Source of the DNA: CAWVWD01 sp045106825
Lineage (GTDB): Bacteria; Bacteroidota; Bacteroidia; Chitinophagales; Saprospiraceae
NCBI GenBank assembly: GCA_045106825.1
Contig: JBGCFH010000009.1
Coordinates: forward strand, 1-42,132
DNA length: 42,132 nt
Direction of reading: 5' to 3'
Made by a program: the position numbers and the translations under genes
The notes under the pieces: generated by a model
What the model was told of the DNA's origin: nothing
Seen by the model: only the letters and a program-made list of their open reading frames with translations
The model's database searches: none
In this document: piece after piece, positions 8,616-17,616 of the stretch
Layout: each line of letters begins with the position of its first letter
Position numbering within the stretch: the stretch's first letter is position 1

Positions 8616-8732
8616 TTGTGTCGCCTTCGGCTGATTGTATAATTGTGTCGCTTCGCTGATTGTTAAAAAAACATGATGTAAAATACGTCAATAACAATCA
8701 GACACTCAGAGAAGCAACACAATCATACAATC
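8613..8732. repeat. long inverted repeat built from GATTGTGTCGC tandem units
   Basis: The left arm (8633-8664) and right arm (8693-8732) pair over about 30 positions with a few mismatches and a small gap. Within the left half there are two tandem units, GATTGTGTCGCCTTCGGCTG and ATTGTGTCGCTTCGCTG. The first unit begins in the stop codon of the preceding gene. It lies between convergent genes and probably also serves as a transcription terminator. Confidence 0.7.
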
Positions 8733-8736
8733 AATT

Positions 8737-10020
8737 TTACTGTTTATACAAATCTTTAGCATATTGAACGACATCAATTGGTTTATCAAAAAACTGTAAT
8801 GAATCCATGATTTTAGTTAAGTCTTTTTCAACTCTTTCAGGTTCATTTGCATTCAGCACAAAACCATTAATTTGAACGATTTGTTCACCAATTTTTAATG
8901 CAATATATTGTTCTTGTACGATTTTCAATTTTCCTTTTGTGATAGGTTCAGGCAAATCAAAACTCCAAAAAATACCTGAATTTCTTTTATCATCGCTTAA
9001 TGAAAACTCCTTTTGAGTAACTTTGACTGTTGTATCTAATTGATATTCGACACGATTTTTTTCATCTTCAATGAATCGTTTCCATAGTTCTTCTTCTGTA
9101 ATCTCTTCACTTTTTCCTTTAAATTCATTCACAGGAATTGTAAAAAACTGAACGATAGAACCATCAATATAAAACGCCAAACCTTCTGAACTCACAGGTT
9201 CAACTTTCTCGCCTCGCATTGAAATAATGAAATTTGCATTCAATAAATTAAAAATATAATCGTAACCGTTCTTTGTTCTCAAACTTGCACTATTATAATC
9301 TTCAAATTTAATGACTTCACCATTATCATATACTTTTAACTCTAATAATCGTCCATCATTTTTCCAATGTCTAAAATCGCCATGTAAAACACCATTGACA
9401 TATTCAGACTCATTCATTTTTTTACTATTTCGATACCATTCGATAGATTTACCATTTGGCTGACCTTTAGTAAAATCGGTAGATTTTCGCATTGTTCCGT
9501 CATCGTACCATAATTGTACTTTTCCTTCTGCAACACCGTTACGATATTCAATTGTTTGTTCCATTTGTCCATTTGGATACCACCAGGTATGTTTACCCAA
9601 ATATTCGCCGTTTAAGACTTCTCCTCTTGACATCGTACTTCCGTCTTTGTACCATTCGGTTACCGTTCCTGTCGGTTTTCCATTTTGGTAATAGACTTCT
9701 AATTTCTTTTTTCCATTCTCATAATATTGCGTTTCTCTACCATATCTCGCACCCATTTTATATTCTGCTTCTGCAACAAGATTACCGTGAATGTTCCATT
9801 CTTTTGCCAAACCAGTTGCACGACCATCTTTATAAGGAATTTGGCGATATTTTTTACCATTTCCAAAGTAACCGATTCCGATTCCTGTAAAAGGCGTTTG
9901 TTGATAACGAACATGTGTTACACCATTAAATTCGTCTAATTCTGTAAAGTTGACCTTTTTTTGTGCGTAACTGATTTGAAAAATACTTACTAAAAGTAAG
10001 GTGATTAATAATTGTTTCAT
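8737..10020 (-). CDS. exported MORN-repeat (YwqK-like) protein
   Basis: This is a 427-residue protein with a signal peptide (MKQLLITLLLVSIFQISYA, cleavage before QKK). Residues about 40-245 are a run of roughly nine MORN-like repeats of about 23 residues, with the pattern Y.NG...G....WY.DG, for example EWYKDGSTMSRGEVLNGEYLG and LWYDDGTMRKSTDFTKGQPNG shortened here to their cores (WYKDGSTM, WYDDGTMR). Automated pipelines often name such proteins toxin-antitoxin YwqK antitoxin. Nothing here supports a toxin partner and the signal peptide argues against it. The C-terminal 180 residues form a separate domain that I do not recognise. The function is unknown; a periplasmic or surface binding scaffold is the most that can be said. 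Confidence 0.8.
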   Translation of the reverse strand: MKQLLITLLLVSIFQISYAQKKVNFTELDEFNGVTHVRYQQTPFTGIGIGYFGNGKKYRQIPYKDGRATGLAKEWNIHGNLVAEAEYKMGARYGRETQYYENGKKKLEVYYQNGKPTGTVTEWYKDGSTMSRGEVLNGEYLGKHTWWYPNGQMEQTIEYRNGVAEGKVQLWYDDGTMRKSTDFTKGQPNGKSIEWYRNSKKMNESEYVNGVLHGDFRHWKNDGRLLELKVYDNGEVIKFEDYNSASLRTKNGYDYIFNLLNANFIISMRGEKVEPVSSEGLAFYIDGSIVQFFTIPVNEFKGKSEEITEEELWKRFIEDEKNRVEYQLDTTVKVTQKEFSLSDDKRNSGIFWSFDLPEPITKGKLKIVQEQYIALKIGEQIVQINGFVLNANEPERVEKDLTKIMDSLQFFDKPIDVVQYAKDLYKQ

Positions 10021-10091
10021 GCTTTTACTTTGTTATTGTTTCTGTTCTTAATCTAAACGTCCGAAAGGTAAGTAGTATTTTAGGAACATAC

Positions 10092-10126
10092 AAAAGGCGT
10101 TCAAAATTGAATTTGAACGCCTTTTT
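10092..10126. terminator. rho-independent terminator
   Basis: GGCGTTCAAA (10096-10105) pairs with TTTGAACGCC (10112-10121), flanked by AAAA on the left and TTTTT on the right. It sits downstream of the reverse-strand thioredoxin-fold gene and separates it from the MORN gene. Confidence 0.8.
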
Positions 10127-10148
10127 AGCATTTTTTAGATTTTTATTT

Positions 10149-10697
10149 CTATAAAATTGGTTTATAACTTGCTTCATACTCCGACCAAGGAGTTGTTTTG
10201 TAATGTTCTTCAGCGAAGTAAGTCACGATAATCTCGAACTCTTCTCTCGACCGATAACCTGGAACAGCTTGAATAATTTCCATTTCTTCGTCTAAGAAAA
10301 CTAATGTAGGATAACCAACTTTCTCATTGTCTTGCATAAACATTGTCGCCAACTCATGTCTGCCTCGACGACCAGCAGTTGAGTAGTTAAATGTTTTTCC
10401 CTGAAAAGCAAGAGGCTTGCGAGATTCTGCATCGAATTTCACAGCGTAAAAGTGTGTATTAATATAACGAGCAATTTGAGGATCGTTAAAAGTTGTTTTC
10501 TCCATACGCTTACACCAGCCACACCAGTTAGTATAAACTTCGATGAATACTTTCTTCTTTTTGCTTTTCTTCTTAACAACCTTTTCCATTGCTTGCCACT
10601 TAACTGTTTTTGAAGCATTTGCACTCGAAGAAGATTCACATGATGACAATAAAAATGTCATAGCTAATATTAAAGAACATGTCAGCACTTTTTTCAT
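10149..10697 (-). CDS. thioredoxin-fold lipoprotein with CGWC active site
   Basis: This is a 182-residue protein with a lipoprotein signal (MKKVLTCSLILAMTFLLSSC, lipobox cysteine at residue 20). After a serine-rich and then lysine-rich linker (VVKKKSKKKK) comes a thioredoxin-like domain with the redox motif WCGWC, cysteines at 59 and 62. The cis-proline segment is VGYPTLVFLD. It resembles the thioredoxin_7/DUF255-like periplasmic disulfide proteins. A role in reducing or rearranging disulfides of exported proteins is inferred from motif and location. Compared with classical thioredoxin (CGPC), the Trp in the motif is typical of this subfamily. It appears to be monocistronic, with the terminator at 10092-10126. 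Confidence 0.85.
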   Translation of the reverse strand: MKKVLTCSLILAMTFLLSSCESSSSANASKTVKWQAMEKVVKKKSKKKKVFIEVYTNWCGWCKRMEKTTFNDPQIARYINTHFYAVKFDAESRKPLAFQGKTFNYSTAGRRGRHELATMFMQDNEKVGYPTLVFLDEEMEIIQAVPGYRSREEFEIIVTYFAEEHYKTTPWSEYEASYKPIL

Positions 10698-11000
10698 AAG
10701 TGTATTTTTTGAAGAATATTTAAGATTTAGACTTTATACAAGGATAGTTTACGTAACGAATTTACTACTTGTTTTCTATTTATTTAATTTTTTTAAAAAA
10801 AATAATACAACTCCTTCGTTATCAATTAATTGTAATTAATAATTATATTAACTATAAGTTTCAAAAACTAATATATATAAATATATAATATTTAAAGATG
10901 AATTATTTTAATATTAACACAATTATTTTATCACATAATTAATTTTTATTACACAATAAATTCATCATTCTAACTTATTTTAAACCTTTCCTTTTTTATC

Positions 11001-11282
11001 AGCCATTCTCGGTTTAAAAAATTTTATAATGCGTTTTATAAAGAATTGATGCTTTTAACGACTTTTTTGCTTAAATAAGAACATTCGACAGGCGATTTTA
11101 AATCGAATGTCGTCAACTTAAGCGATTGAACTTTTCTTCAAGAAAGGTCGGATGTAGTCACCTGATGACTTAAAGTCATCAGGTGACTTGCTAAAAACTT
11201 AGTTCTTTTCCTTAAGTTGACGACAAAAATCACTAATTACAGCAAAACACATTACGAATTATTTTAAACCGAGAATAGCTGT
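11001..11282. mobile_element. 282-bp multi-hairpin element with terminal inverted repeats (MITE/REP-like)
   Basis: The ends are 31-bp terminal inverted repeats (11001-11031 and 11252-11282) sharing AGCYATTCTCGGTTTAAAA and identical at 26 of 31 positions. Inside is a 14-bp inverted repeat (11109-11122 with 11211-11224) and inside that a perfect 15-bp palindrome, GTCACCTGATGACTT and its complement, around 11172. A CATTCGA/TCGAATG pair lies at about 11082-11108. There is no reading frame for a transposase. I see no clear target-site duplication. A related right-hand part occurs at 27658-27720. The gap from 10698 to 11000 is very AT-rich and holds no gene that I can see. Confidence 0.6.
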
Positions 11283-11297
11283 TAATATTTATATAAA

Positions 11298-12065
11298 ATG
11301 CATTTACTAAAAGATAAGTCGACTCGCCTTTTTATACTCTTAGGTGGATTTTTTGTGGCGAATGCCATTATTGCAGAATTTATTGGCGTTAAGATTTTTG
11401 CGTTTGAAGGAACATTTGGCTTAGAACCATTTAACTGGAATTTGTTCGGAGAGATTGGTTCGCTGAATTTTACGGCTGGTGTTTTGCTTTGGCCAGTTGT
11501 ATTTATTATGACTGATATAATTAATGAATATTTTGGACGAAAAGGTGTTCGATTTTTATCATTCTTGGCAGTTGGATTGATTTCATATGCTTTTTTGATG
11601 GTTTATATAGCGATTTGGTTAGCACCAGCAGATTGGTGGATTGGTAGTTTTGCTGAATCTGGTGTGCCTAATATGCAAACGGCTTTTGCCAATATTTTTG
11701 GTCAAGGTTTATGGATAATTGTGGGTTCATTAGTAGCGTTTTTGATTGGACAAATTACAGATGTGTTGGTTTTTCATCGAATAAAAAAAGCAACAGGTGA
11801 AAAATATGTATGGCTTCGTGCAACTGGTTCGACGTTAGTTTCACAGTTTATTGATAGTTTTGTCGTCTTATATATTGCATTTGTTATTGGGCCAGCAAAT
11901 TGGGAAATGAGTTTATTTTTAGCCGTAGGAACAGTCAACTATGTGTATAAATTCATGATGGCGATTGTTTTGACACCTGTAATTTATGCGGCACATTATA
12001 CTATTGATAAATATTTGGGTGAAGCAAAAGCGGAAGAATTGAAGACAAAAGCAGCTTTGAGTTGA
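11298..12065 (+). CDS. queuosine precursor transporter, YhhQ/VUT family
   Basis: This is a 255-residue integral membrane protein of the YhhQ (vitamin uptake-like transporter) family. Members import queuosine precursors such as preQ0 or preQ1 for tRNA modification. About six hydrophobic segments are visible, beginning LFILLGGFFVANAIIAEFIG near residue 11. The family block VVFIMTDIINEYFGRKGVRF (about residues 67-86) is well preserved, as is the later DSFVVLYIAFVIG. I looked for a preQ1 riboswitch in the leader and found none. The space upstream is occupied by the structured repeat ending at 11282, only 15 bases before the start codon, so the element may supply or disturb the leader. The transported substrate is inferred from the family. 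Confidence 0.88.
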   Translation: MHLLKDKSTRLFILLGGFFVANAIIAEFIGVKIFAFEGTFGLEPFNWNLFGEIGSLNFTAGVLLWPVVFIMTDIINEYFGRKGVRFLSFLAVGLISYAFLMVYIAIWLAPADWWIGSFAESGVPNMQTAFANIFGQGLWIIVGSLVAFLIGQITDVLVFHRIKKATGEKYVWLRATGSTLVSQFIDSFVVLYIAFVIGPANWEMSLFLAVGTVNYVYKFMMAIVLTPVIYAAHYTIDKYLGEAKAEELKTKAALS

Positions 12066-12071
12066 TATTAG

Positions 12072-12105
12072 AAATCTGTCAGGTTTTTGAAAATCTGACA
12101 GATTT
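12072..12105. terminator. inverted-repeat terminator after the YhhQ-family gene
   Basis: AAATCTGTCAG (12072-12082) pairs perfectly with CTGACAGATTT (12095-12105) across a 12-base loop. It starts 7 bases after the stop codon. The same CTGACAGG-type core recurs at 21708-21740 and inside the repeats at 12176 and 39735. Confidence 0.65.
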
Positions 12106-12175
12106 GATTTTAATATTTGTTCCGAAATTAAAATTTCAAATCACATTATACCAGTATTAAAATGCCGATCATTTA

Positions 12176-12289
12176 TAAGTAGGTCAACATATTTATCACG
12201 AAAGACCTGGCAGATTTTTAAAACCTGTCTTATCTGATAATCAGTAAATTTCGATATTTATAAATCCTGTAAAATCTGTCGAAGCACTT
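12176..12289. repeat. dispersed intergenic repeat, copy A (TAAGTAGG...GATAATCAGTAA)
   Basis: The sequence runs TAAGTAGGTcaac, TATTTATCACGAAAGACCTG, an imperfect CAGATTT/AAACCTGTC hairpin, CTGATAATCAGTAAAT, and TATTTATAAATCCTGT. The same blocks in the same order occur at 39735-39853, and part of them at 34011-34075. It lies between convergent genes. It has no coding potential. Confidence 0.6.
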
Positions 12290-12307
12290 AGGTTATTTAA
12301 ATGTGAT

Positions 12308-13423
12308 TTAACCAACAATATCATCTACAATTAGCTTTGAGTTCATATTAATGCTTCGCAAAATACCACCAGCATAAGCACCAAAACCAATAAAATACAA
12401 ACCTTTTCGCTCAGGAATAACAGGTGATTTGGGTTCACCCAAATGATTCAATACATTCGTCATATCTTCCACAAAATCCGCTACTCGGGAATGATAACCT
12501 GTTGCTAAAATTACAGCATCAAAATCAAGTGCTTCATCATTTTCAAATACAACTCCAGTTTTCGTAAATCGCTTTACGCCAGGTTTGATTTTTACTGAAC
12601 CATTTTTAATTAGTTCTACCGTTCCTAAATCAATTACAGGCGTTTTTCCTAAGTCTCGTAGCTGTGCAGAAGGAGCCATTTTTGGGCGTTTCAAACCATA
12701 TTTTGATAAGTCGCCAATCATCAATTTTTGAATCGTTACCGCAATCCAATCATTTAACCAAGTTGGTAATTTTTGCAATTTAATCGCAGTATATTGAGTT
12801 GGTTTTCCATTAAAATCGCGCAACACAACATTCACAGGACTTCGAGCCGAAATATATGGTTTTGCACCATGTTCATGCAAATCAATCGCCAATTCTGCAC
12901 CAGTGTTTCCCATTCCTATCAATAACGCTTTTTTACCTTTTAGAGCCGAACCGTTTTTATAATACTTAGAATGCTGTAAAAAACCTTCATACTTGTCCAT
13001 TCCTTCCCAAGTCGGTTCATTCGGAATACGATTAAAGCCAGTTCCGACAATCACATTATCTGATTGAAAAATTTTTCCAGTATTTGTTGTCGTTATCCAT
13101 TTTCCATCCACTTCTTTAATCGAAGTTGCGGCTTCATTAAAGTAAGGTTTCATCTTAAAATTATCCGCATATTGTTGCATATATTCTACAACTTGCTCAC
13201 GAGGTACATACAATGGAAAATCTTCTGGATAATCTAAATGTGGCAAGGCAGACAATTCCTTTGCGGTGTGTAAGTGCAATCTATCATAATGATTTCGCCA
13301 AGCAGGAGCAACGTTTTCCGCCATTTCAATAATCTCAAACGGAATATTCAATTTTGCCAAACGTCCTGCAACTGCTAAACCTCCAGGTCCAGCACCGATG
13401 ATTAGATTTTGTGTAGTTATCAT
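12308..13423 (-). CDS. flavin-containing monooxygenase-like NAD(P)/FAD oxidoreductase
   Basis: This 371-residue protein has the architecture of single-component flavin monooxygenases (FMO/YUCCA-like). The FAD-binding motif IIGAGPGGLAVAGRL is at about residues 8-22. The NADPH-binding motif LIGMGNTGAELAIDLHEHG lies near residues 168-187, and the ATG motif ILATGYHSRV near residue 307. Family members use NADPH and oxygen to hydroxylate small N- or S-containing or carbonyl substrates. The substrate here is unknown. It follows the 269-residue membrane-anchored gene on the same strand with only 9 bases between them, so the two are probably one operon. No hairpin separates them. A thioredoxin-reductase-like role is less likely, because there is no CxxC motif. 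Confidence 0.85.
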   Translation of the reverse strand: MITTQNLIIGAGPGGLAVAGRLAKLNIPFEIIEMAENVAPAWRNHYDRLHLHTAKELSALPHLDYPEDFPLYVPREQVVEYMQQYADNFKMKPYFNEAATSIKEVDGKWITTTNTGKIFQSDNVIVGTGFNRIPNEPTWEGMDKYEGFLQHSKYYKNGSALKGKKALLIGMGNTGAELAIDLHEHGAKPYISARSPVNVVLRDFNGKPTQYTAIKLQKLPTWLNDWIAVTIQKLMIGDLSKYGLKRPKMAPSAQLRDLGKTPVIDLGTVELIKNGSVKIKPGVKRFTKTGVVFENDEALDFDAVILATGYHSRVADFVEDMTNVLNHLGEPKSPVIPERKGLYFIGFGAYAGGILRSINMNSKLIVDDIVG

Positions 13424-13432
13424 TATTTGGTA

Positions 13433-14242
13433 TTAATTTCCTTGCAATATTTTTTGTAATTCATTGATTTGATTAGAAGGAACAATATTTTTCATTGTCA
13501 TTGTTTCTATATCAAATAACTTGTATGCAGCAGGTTCATATGTACTTTCAAACGCTCCATTTTTATTTCTATCAAAACCATACCTTACAATAATTGAATT
13601 TGTTACGACATCTTTTCTTATGTTTAGAATTATTGTCGCATCATCTTTCTCAATCTTTTGAAGTTTTTCTGATTGAACAGTATAAACATATAAATCCTGT
13701 AAATCATTATTATCCAATACTTTATCTTTGTTCGTATCTTTTGTTGACACTAAAAGAAATACATATTTTTTATCATCATAAAGTAGAATACTTTCTATTA
13801 TAATTGCCACTTTATCTTTAAAAAGAATCTTACTTTCAGCATTCAATCCATTATAAACTACCAAATTATTATACAATTGATAACCATCATATTTGATTTT
13901 ATAAGAATTATAACTGGAACTATTCGTTAAACCTAACAGTCCATTATTTGAAACTCGCTCTACTTCTTCCAAGTTTTCTTGAGTTATAGGTAATAGATAC
14001 GTTTTAGTAGCAGAATCCAATAATAGCATTTCATCAAAAGATATAATTTGACTTCTCAAACTGTCCTTTAATAATTCATCTGTACCAATTTCGGATATTG
14101 GTTCAACATATTCTTCTTCCCAATCATAATATCGGTGATTAAAAAAATCAATAATTGCAAAAAGCACGACTCCAACTAAAAATAATAAACCAACTGTTCC
14201 TGCAATTGCTAAAATCCACTGATTATATTTCTGTAATTTCAT
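13433..14242 (-). CDS. membrane-anchored protein with EF-hand-like loops, unknown function
   Basis: I do not recognise this 269-residue protein. A single transmembrane segment (ILAIAGTVGLLFLVGVVLFAI, about residues 11-31) is preceded by a short lysine-containing N-terminus and followed by an acidic stretch. The rest is predicted to lie outside the cytoplasm and looks rich in beta strands. Two loops resemble calcium-binding loops: DTNKDKVLDNND near residue 168 and DRNKNGAFE near residue 224. The spacing of D/N residues fits, but the flanking helices typical of EF hands are not evident, so they may be beta-propeller or dockerin-like calcium loops. It is the first gene of a probable two-gene unit with the flavin monooxygenase-like gene. 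The function is unknown. Confidence 0.7.
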   Translation of the reverse strand: MKLQKYNQWILAIAGTVGLLFLVGVVLFAIIDFFNHRYYDWEEEYVEPISEIGTDELLKDSLRSQIISFDEMLLLDSATKTYLLPITQENLEEVERVSNNGLLGLTNSSSYNSYKIKYDGYQLYNNLVVYNGLNAESKILFKDKVAIIIESILLYDDKKYVFLLVSTKDTNKDKVLDNNDLQDLYVYTVQSEKLQKIEKDDATIILNIRKDVVTNSIIVRYGFDRNKNGAFESTYEPAAYKLFDIETMTMKNIVPSNQINELQKILQGN

Positions 14243-14484
14243 ATTGATTGTATTTTAGACTATCGTTTATCCCAAAACGTTGATGACTAAATGATAGATG
14301 TATTTTCGTTGAAATACATGATTAATTAAGGCGTTTATAAAAATATGAAATGATTGTTTATGATTGTGTTGTATCATAATAAAAGCAACAAATCATTTTA
14401 TTATGATAAAGGTAATATCAAAAAATGAAAAATCAGAATTAACTTTTTAATCTTGAGTATTCGTAGAATAATCAAATTAAAAAA

Positions 14485-17316
14485 CTATTTTGGAATTGTA
14501 AAAAAGAAAGATGTTCCTTTTCCATATTCTGATTCTACCCAAATTTGCCCATTAAGATTTTCAATTATTTTTTTACAAGTAGCCAAACCAATTCCAGTTC
14601 CTTCATATTCCTCTTTGCTGTGTAATCGTTTGAATACTAAAAATATTTTTTCTAAATATTCTTTTTGGATACCGATTCCATTATCATTCACTTCAAAGTC
14701 ATAACTATTCAACTGTTCTTTTACTTTAATATTAATAATAGGTTGTTTTTCATTTGGTACAAACTTTATGGCATTACTAATAAGATTCTGAAATAGCTGT
14801 ACCATTTGTATCGGAAATGCTTTTACCTGTGGCAACGGTTCTATTTGTATTTCCGCATTTTTTTCTTTGACAGAATGTTGAAGATTTTGAATTACATTAT
14901 AAATGGTATCATTTAAATCAACCATTTCTAAATCTTTTTCTTTGCGACCAATTGTTGAATATTTCAATAAATCATCCAATAGATTTTGCATTCGATGAAC
15001 ACCTGACAATATAAAATTTATATAATCTGTCGTATTTTCATCAAAGTGAGGTTTGAGTCGTCGATTCAATAATTGCGTAAAGCTATGAATCATTCGGAGC
15101 GGCTCTTTCAAATCGTGAGAAGCGATATACGCAAAGCTTTCTAATTGCAGATTCGTTTCAATATAATGTTCTAACTCTGCATTTTTAACGGCTAATTCAC
15201 CTTCAGCTTTTTTGACTGCTGTAATATCAGTAGAGAAAATAATCAAACCATTTACATTACCATTATCATCTTTTACAGGAATCCTATCAACTCTCACCCA
15301 GACTTCTTCATCGAACTGATAATGTTCAATTTGATTTAAAATCGTATTTCCTGTCTCGATAGCTTTAGTATTAACGGACAGATATTCATTTGAAATCATA
15401 GGAAATAACGCTGATATAGATTTTCCTTCATACATTTCTGGTTTTTCTCCAAGCGAAATTCGATTTCCTCTAAGTACTTTATTTTCCGTATCTAAGTGTA
15501 AAAAAGCAATAGGAAGTGCATCGAAAAACGTTTGCATTTCTTGATAACGAGCTTTTCGTTCTCGCTCAATCATAATATCTGCTGTAATATCTTTAGAGAC
15601 TGTAACGACATAATCATCATCATCAATATTTATAATAGAACGAGTAAGTTCTGCTACAAACTCACTTCCATCAGATTTTTTAAATTGCTTTTTTGTCCTT
15701 ATTGCTTTTATATCTCCATTTAATAATCGTTTAGTAATCACTTCATCTTTACTAATATTTGTCTTTTTACTAAGGATATTACTTTTTTGTAAATTAAAAA
15801 ATTCTTCCTTCGTCAATCCTAAAGCATCTAAAGCTCCTTGATTAATTTCAGTGACTGTTTCTGTACCAAGATGAGCAATAGTAATACCCATCGGACTATT
15901 ATCAAATATAGTCCGAAACTTTAATTCGCTCTGTCTAAGTGCTTCTTGTACTTGAAAAGTTTTTGTAATGTCTTTTGAAATAGAAACAATATAATCCTTA
16001 TCATCAATTGATAACATTGAACGAGTAATCTCTGCAAATACTTCACTTCCATCAGCTTTGATAAAAGATTTTTCAGAAATAATAGTTGTCTCTTCTCCAG
16101 TAATCAATTTTTGAATAATCGCTTTATCTTTCTCTAAATCAGTCGAAGGACCAATCAATTTTTCTTTTTGTAAACTATAAAATGCTTCCTTTGTTAATCC
16201 TAAACTATTTAATGCACAAGCGTTTATCTCTACGATTTCATCTGTTTCGATATTACGAATCGTAATACCTAACGGACTATTATCAAACAAAGAACGAAAC
16301 TTTAACTCACTTTCTTTAAGTGCTTCTTGTGCTTGAGAGGTTTCTGTTACATCTTGAATCGTAATAATTGCTTCTACAAAATGGCCATTTATATCATAAA
16401 CACCATTGACGATTAGTTGAGCATTCATCACATTACCATCGCTTCTACGAAATCGTTCTTGTGATTCAAAATGTTTTATTTCACCTTTAATTAATTGTAT
16501 AAATTTTTCAGGTACTATTTTTTTATCAAGATTAAAATCAATCAGTTTTTGTTGTAATATATAGGATTCTTCTAATCCTAATTGTTTACAAAAAGCAGGA
16601 TTCACACGTTTAAATTCGCTTTCTATACCAATTACAATTATTCCTAAATAATTATTCTCAAAAATCGACCGAAAAAACTGTTCACTTTTTTTAAGTTGCT
16701 GTTGTTTGGCTAATACTTCATTTTGAGCTATCAATGATTCATTTAAATCATTCATCTTACGCTCATACTTTTGAAAACTTTGATGCGTAAAACCAAGCAA
16801 AACTAAGACAGCAAAAAACAGACAAAAATCATAAAATATGTAGGAAATATCATCCGAGGAAAATGGATAATATTTTAACTGCAAAAAAATAGAGAAAAAT
16901 ACAACAAAGCCTATAATACGAAAAACGTTCTTGTCATAAAAAATACTGGTAATCACAAAAGGTAATATCAAAAAATAAGGTGTATCTGAAATATATAAAT
17001 TCCAAAAAATAATTGCTGATGAAAAAAATAGTAACGCAATTAGTTTCGTAAGAAAGAATCGTTTTAATCTATTGATAAATGGTATAATAAAATAAATAAT
17101 AGAAAAGACTAAACAACTTAAAATAACCTTCGAATCTGTTACAATAAAAATAGATAATAATAGGACTAAAATACAAAATAAACCTGAAATAATAGCTCCA
17201 ATATTAATGAATTTAACAATACGTTGTTCACTCAATGATAAAGATTCATCAATTCCTGCATTTAATATTTTATTTTCAAATTGATTTAAGTAAAAATCCC
17301 AAGTATTATTTGCCAT
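14485..17316 (-). CDS. membrane sensor histidine kinase with four PAS domains
   Basis: This is a 943-residue sensor kinase. About six hydrophobic segments occupy residues 30-190. A short coiled linker follows, then four PAS domains: roughly residues 208-325, 335-455, 460-580 and 590-705. The middle two are near-duplicates; compare FRSLFDNSPLGITI with FRTIFDNSPMGITI, and LGLTKEAFYSLQK with LGLTKEEFFNLQK. The HisKA motif SHDLKEPLRM places the phosphorylated histidine at 734. The ATPase domain shows the N box (QNLISNAIKF), NDNGIGI and GTGIGLATCKKI, so it should be active. There is no receiver domain and no response regulator gene in the window, so the partner is unlinked. The signal is unknown. 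The gene is flanked on the start side by a 300-base gap. Confidence 0.92.
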   Translation of the reverse strand: MANNTWDFYLNQFENKILNAGIDESLSLSEQRIVKFINIGAIISGLFCILVLLLSIFIVTDSKVILSCLVFSIIYFIIPFINRLKRFFLTKLIALLFFSSAIIFWNLYISDTPYFLILPFVITSIFYDKNVFRIIGFVVFFSIFLQLKYYPFSSDDISYIFYDFCLFFAVLVLLGFTHQSFQKYERKMNDLNESLIAQNEVLAKQQQLKKSEQFFRSIFENNYLGIIVIGIESEFKRVNPAFCKQLGLEESYILQQKLIDFNLDKKIVPEKFIQLIKGEIKHFESQERFRRSDGNVMNAQLIVNGVYDINGHFVEAIITIQDVTETSQAQEALKESELKFRSLFDNSPLGITIRNIETDEIVEINACALNSLGLTKEAFYSLQKEKLIGPSTDLEKDKAIIQKLITGEETTIISEKSFIKADGSEVFAEITRSMLSIDDKDYIVSISKDITKTFQVQEALRQSELKFRTIFDNSPMGITIAHLGTETVTEINQGALDALGLTKEEFFNLQKSNILSKKTNISKDEVITKRLLNGDIKAIRTKKQFKKSDGSEFVAELTRSIINIDDDDYVVTVSKDITADIMIERERKARYQEMQTFFDALPIAFLHLDTENKVLRGNRISLGEKPEMYEGKSISALFPMISNEYLSVNTKAIETGNTILNQIEHYQFDEEVWVRVDRIPVKDDNGNVNGLIIFSTDITAVKKAEGELAVKNAELEHYIETNLQLESFAYIASHDLKEPLRMIHSFTQLLNRRLKPHFDENTTDYINFILSGVHRMQNLLDDLLKYSTIGRKEKDLEMVDLNDTIYNVIQNLQHSVKEKNAEIQIEPLPQVKAFPIQMVQLFQNLISNAIKFVPNEKQPIINIKVKEQLNSYDFEVNDNGIGIQKEYLEKIFLVFKRLHSKEEYEGTGIGLATCKKIIENLNGQIWVESEYGKGTSFFFTIPK

Positions 17317-17616
17317 TATTGCCCTACTTTTCTTAGTATTAATTGTGCTAATTTTGCTGCTTTATTATCTTATTACTACTAATATATGATATATGCAAAA
17401 AGTGTGCATATTAATCATAACACAGATAAAATATTTTGATTTATCTATTATTTCTAATGTCTTTATTTAACTAAACTTTGCAAAACTTAATTTTTTTCAT
17501 ATTTTGTAGTTTTAAATATTGATTTTGAAATCAGTACATATTGATAATTCAAATATGTAAGCTTATATCTTATTTCAAATCAACAACATATAAATTTTAA
17601 TAAAAAAATTTACTTA
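17317..17616. other. divergent intergenic region, no gene seen
   Basis: This 300-base AT-rich gap separates the start codons of the divergent histidine kinase and SPFH genes and must hold both promoters. I see no full Bacteroidota promoter match, no strong hairpin and no reading frame worth listing. Confidence 0.5.

Noticed and set aside
8737..10020. toxin-antitoxin role for the MORN/YwqK-like protein
   Set aside because: It has a signal peptide and no adjacent toxin candidate; the label is a pipeline name for the repeat type.
11283..11297. preQ1 riboswitch before the YhhQ-family gene
   Set aside because: The leader beyond the repeat element is only 15 bases, and I see no pseudoknot-like pattern in the element that matches a known preQ1 aptamer.
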